Source: Candidatus Rifleibacterium amylolyticum (GTDB lineage Bacteria; Muiribacteriota; Ozemobacteria; Ozemobacterales; Ozemobacteraceae). Taken from it: 64,000 bases of DNA. This document shows positions 62,438 to 64,000 of the stretch, piece by piece. Under the pieces are notes generated by a model. It was not told the DNA's origin, made no database searches, and saw nothing but the letters and a program-made list of their open reading frames with translations. The translations under genes and the position numbers were made by a program. Positions within the stretch are counted from its first letter, which is position 1; every line of letters begins with the position of its first letter. The stretch spans positions 1 through 64,000 of the forward strand of contig JAACJG010000003.1 of the NCBI GenBank assembly GCA_009917695.1, given 5' to 3'.

Positions 62438-64000
62438 ATGGATAAGAGCTTTATAAAAATCTCAGTCTTATGTTGTGCTTTGCTTCTGGTGGTATCGTTG
62501 TCTGTGCAGGCTCAGACCGCGAGTCCGTTCGATGTTGGGCATGTCAAAGTAGGGGTTGCCGGCAACAGCATTTCAGATTATCAGCAGATAAACGCCAGCG
62601 CGGCTCTGGGTCTCACCGATGAAGAAAGAGAACTGATCGGACTGCAGCTTCTGCCTGTTTATTACCCGCTTTTGAAGTATTGTCTCGAAGGCAAAGAGCC
62701 TTTCGTTGGTAAAAGCGGTGGCCTGACTGCGGCCAAGAACCTTTGCAAAAGCTTTTATCCGGCTGGCGCACCTGATAACTATTCACGCGATTTCGGTAAT
62801 CCGGTGAGAATGCTCGACTGGGCGCGCCGCTACCGCAAAGACGAAAAAATGTGCAAACTGATCACGGCGACGCGCCGCGGTGATGTCATTCTCGTCGGTC
62901 CGAAAGACAAGAAGGCAGTCGATACTAATTTCATCTGCCTGATGACCAAGGGGCCGTATTATCACGCCAGCATGGTAATCGACAGTGTGCCGCCGATCAT
63001 CATCGAAGCTGTCGGCATTACCGCCAATCCGAGCGACAAGGCATACAGCGACAAGGTGCGCCTGAGTACCTGGTATGAAGAATTTGGCAGCTGGGGAAAT
63101 TACCGCCTGGTCAGGCCTACTCACGGTTTGCCTGCCGCCAGTTCATCGCTGACCATCAACAAGGCTGTTGCTTACGCGGAAGATCAGCTGGGTAAGCCAT
63201 ACGACTACGCTTTTTCAAATTCAGACGGTAACAATGCCTTTTATTGCAGCGAGCTTGTTCACAAGGCTTACTCCATCGGTGCCGGGTTCAAAGGCAATCT
63301 CGCCGATAAAAATCCCGAGCGTGACAAGATTCTGGTGGCTCTGCACGCGGTTATTGACGGTCTCGAGCCCAAAAACAAGTATGAACTTTCTGACAAAGTC
63401 ATGCAATTCGCCATTGACTACAGCCATAGCCCTGATATCAACAAGCTGCAAAAGTTCATCATCGACGAGCTCGTGCCCTCATGCCGAACTCTCGAAAAGG
63501 CTTTTCCCGACAAGACCGCGCGGGCAAATCTCAATACTGTATTCAACAAGGTCAAGAGCAATGAAGGCTTTGCCGGCTTTGTTGCGGCCAACAAGGCCTA
63601 TGAAGAAGCCGAAAAATCAGGCAAATTCAAGGCAGGCTGGGGTCTTGGCAAATTGCGCGAGCTGAAGAGCAAGGCGTCCATAGGAATTGCGCTGCTCAAA
63701 GATATCGACAAACTGGGCCGGGAAAGTGGCGCCAGTCGCAAAAACCTTACTATGGTACTCGCCAGAATCATCATTCCGGTCTATAAGAATCTCGGCACCT
63801 TCGGTGAAGTGCTTGGCGGCATGAACAAGAATAATATGGTGCAACTGCCGGAGGGTGTGAAAACCGTTATCAAGATCGTCGACTGGGGTGTCAAAAAACG
63901 CGAAGAAGTCAAAAAGTGGCCGGTAGTCGGCAACTGGCTGGCTGAGCTGATGCCCGGCAACGGCGACGGCAAGATTCGAACCGATCTCACCAGTCCCAGC
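62438..64000 (+). CDS. Exported permuted papain-like (YiiX/C92, NlpC/P60-related) hydrolase, truncated by window edge
   Basis: An open frame of 521 codons running off the window with no stop. The ATG at 62438 has a GGAG site about 9 bp upstream and begins a signal peptide (ISVLCCALLLVVSLSVQA). The catalytic domain (about 140-290) has RGDVILVGP, then YYHASMVID with a catalytic His, IIEAVG, an L-x-x-W segment, and GKPYDYAFSNSDGNNAFYCSELVHKAY with the nucleophile Cys. This His-before-Cys order is that of circularly permuted NlpC/P60 enzymes of the YiiX/C92 type. About 230 further residues follow with no recognised domain. Peptidoglycan or an amide/ester lipid bond are possible substrates. Confidence 0.82.
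   Translation, partial: MDKSFIKISVLCCALLLVVSLSVQAQTASPFDVGHVKVGVAGNSISDYQQINASAALGLTDEERELIGLQLLPVYYPLLKYCLEGKEPFVGKSGGLTAAKNLCKSFYPAGAPDNYSRDFGNPVRMLDWARRYRKDEKMCKLITATRRGDVILVGPKDKKAVDTNFICLMTKGPYYHASMVIDSVPPIIIEAVGITANPSDKAYSDKVRLSTWYEEFGSWGNYRLVRPTHGLPAASSSLTINKAVAYAEDQLGKPYDYAFSNSDGNNAFYCSELVHKAYSIGAGFKGNLADKNPERDKILVALHAVIDGLEPKNKYELSDKVMQFAIDYSHSPDINKLQKFIIDELVPSCRTLEKAFPDKTARANLNTVFNKVKSNEGFAGFVAANKAYEEAEKSGKFKAGWGLGKLRELKSKASIGIALLKDIDKLGRESGASRKNLTMVLARIIIPVYKNLGTFGEVLGGMNKNNMVQLPEGVKTVIKIVDWGVKKREEVKKWPVVGNWLAELMPGNGDGKIRTDLTSPS

Overview
The window is a stretch of bacterial chromosome spanning a replication origin (oriC-dnaA, then gyrB and gyrA). Genes are densely packed, often overlap by 1-20 bases, and mostly have clear Shine-Dalgarno sites. 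The cell is Gram-negative in build: there is an LptD-like lipopolysaccharide exporter, an outer-membrane beta-barrel, a lipoprotein and a pseudopilin cluster. Some gene order is Firmicutes-like (tRNA-Ser/SRP RNA/dnaX; a RemB/YaaB-like gene before gyrB), and HEAT/TPR proteins are common. This fits an uncultured, deep-branching Gram-negative lineage. Candidatus Riflebacteria (Ozemobacteria) is my best guess, but nothing in the window proves it.

Layout. 1-8.9 kb (minus strand): one operon, rpiB-upp-dCMP deaminase-murA-HEAT protein-xerD-beta-barrel. 9.2-15.8 kb (minus): accB-lpdA-degenerate homoserine dehydrogenase-aspartokinase, then lptD. 15.8-24.6 kb: oriC, dnaA, dciA-like, remB-like, gyrB, gyrA. 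24.6-31 kb: ftsB-like gene, a STAS/PP2C partner-switching pair, four tRNA genes, a large SRP RNA and dnaX. 31-44 kb: an exported metalloprotease, an exported unknown, a FlgM-like protein, a TPR protein, a CheY plus HEAT-CheR fusion operon, a lipoprotein, a radical-SAM AmrS and a SPOR protein. 44-53 kb: a complete type II-B CRISPR-Cas locus. 53.4-60.9 kb (minus): a pseudopilin-type operon with large exported proteins. 61.2-64 kb: an EF-hand protein and a permuted papain-like hydrolase cut by the window edge.

The CRISPR locus has cas9 (HNH and three RuvC motifs), cas1, cas2 and cas4 on the minus strand. On the plus strand it has 36 identical 37-bp repeats, a terminator directly after the array, and a predicted tracrRNA with its own promoter, anti-repeat, two hairpins and U-rich end, convergent with cas4. 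A repeat-like segment also lies upstream of cas9 and could be an autoregulatory target.

The least expected signal is a dispersed intergenic element present in three copies (8992-9161, 17944-18112, 53175-53296). Its terminal stem shows compensatory base changes at several positions, as expected of a selected structure. Other points for follow-up are the HEAT-CheR fusion paired with a stand-alone CheY, a homoserine-dehydrogenase homologue without catalytic residues, a tRNA-Arg with anticodon GCG, and a second cluster of DnaA-box-like sites after dnaX.
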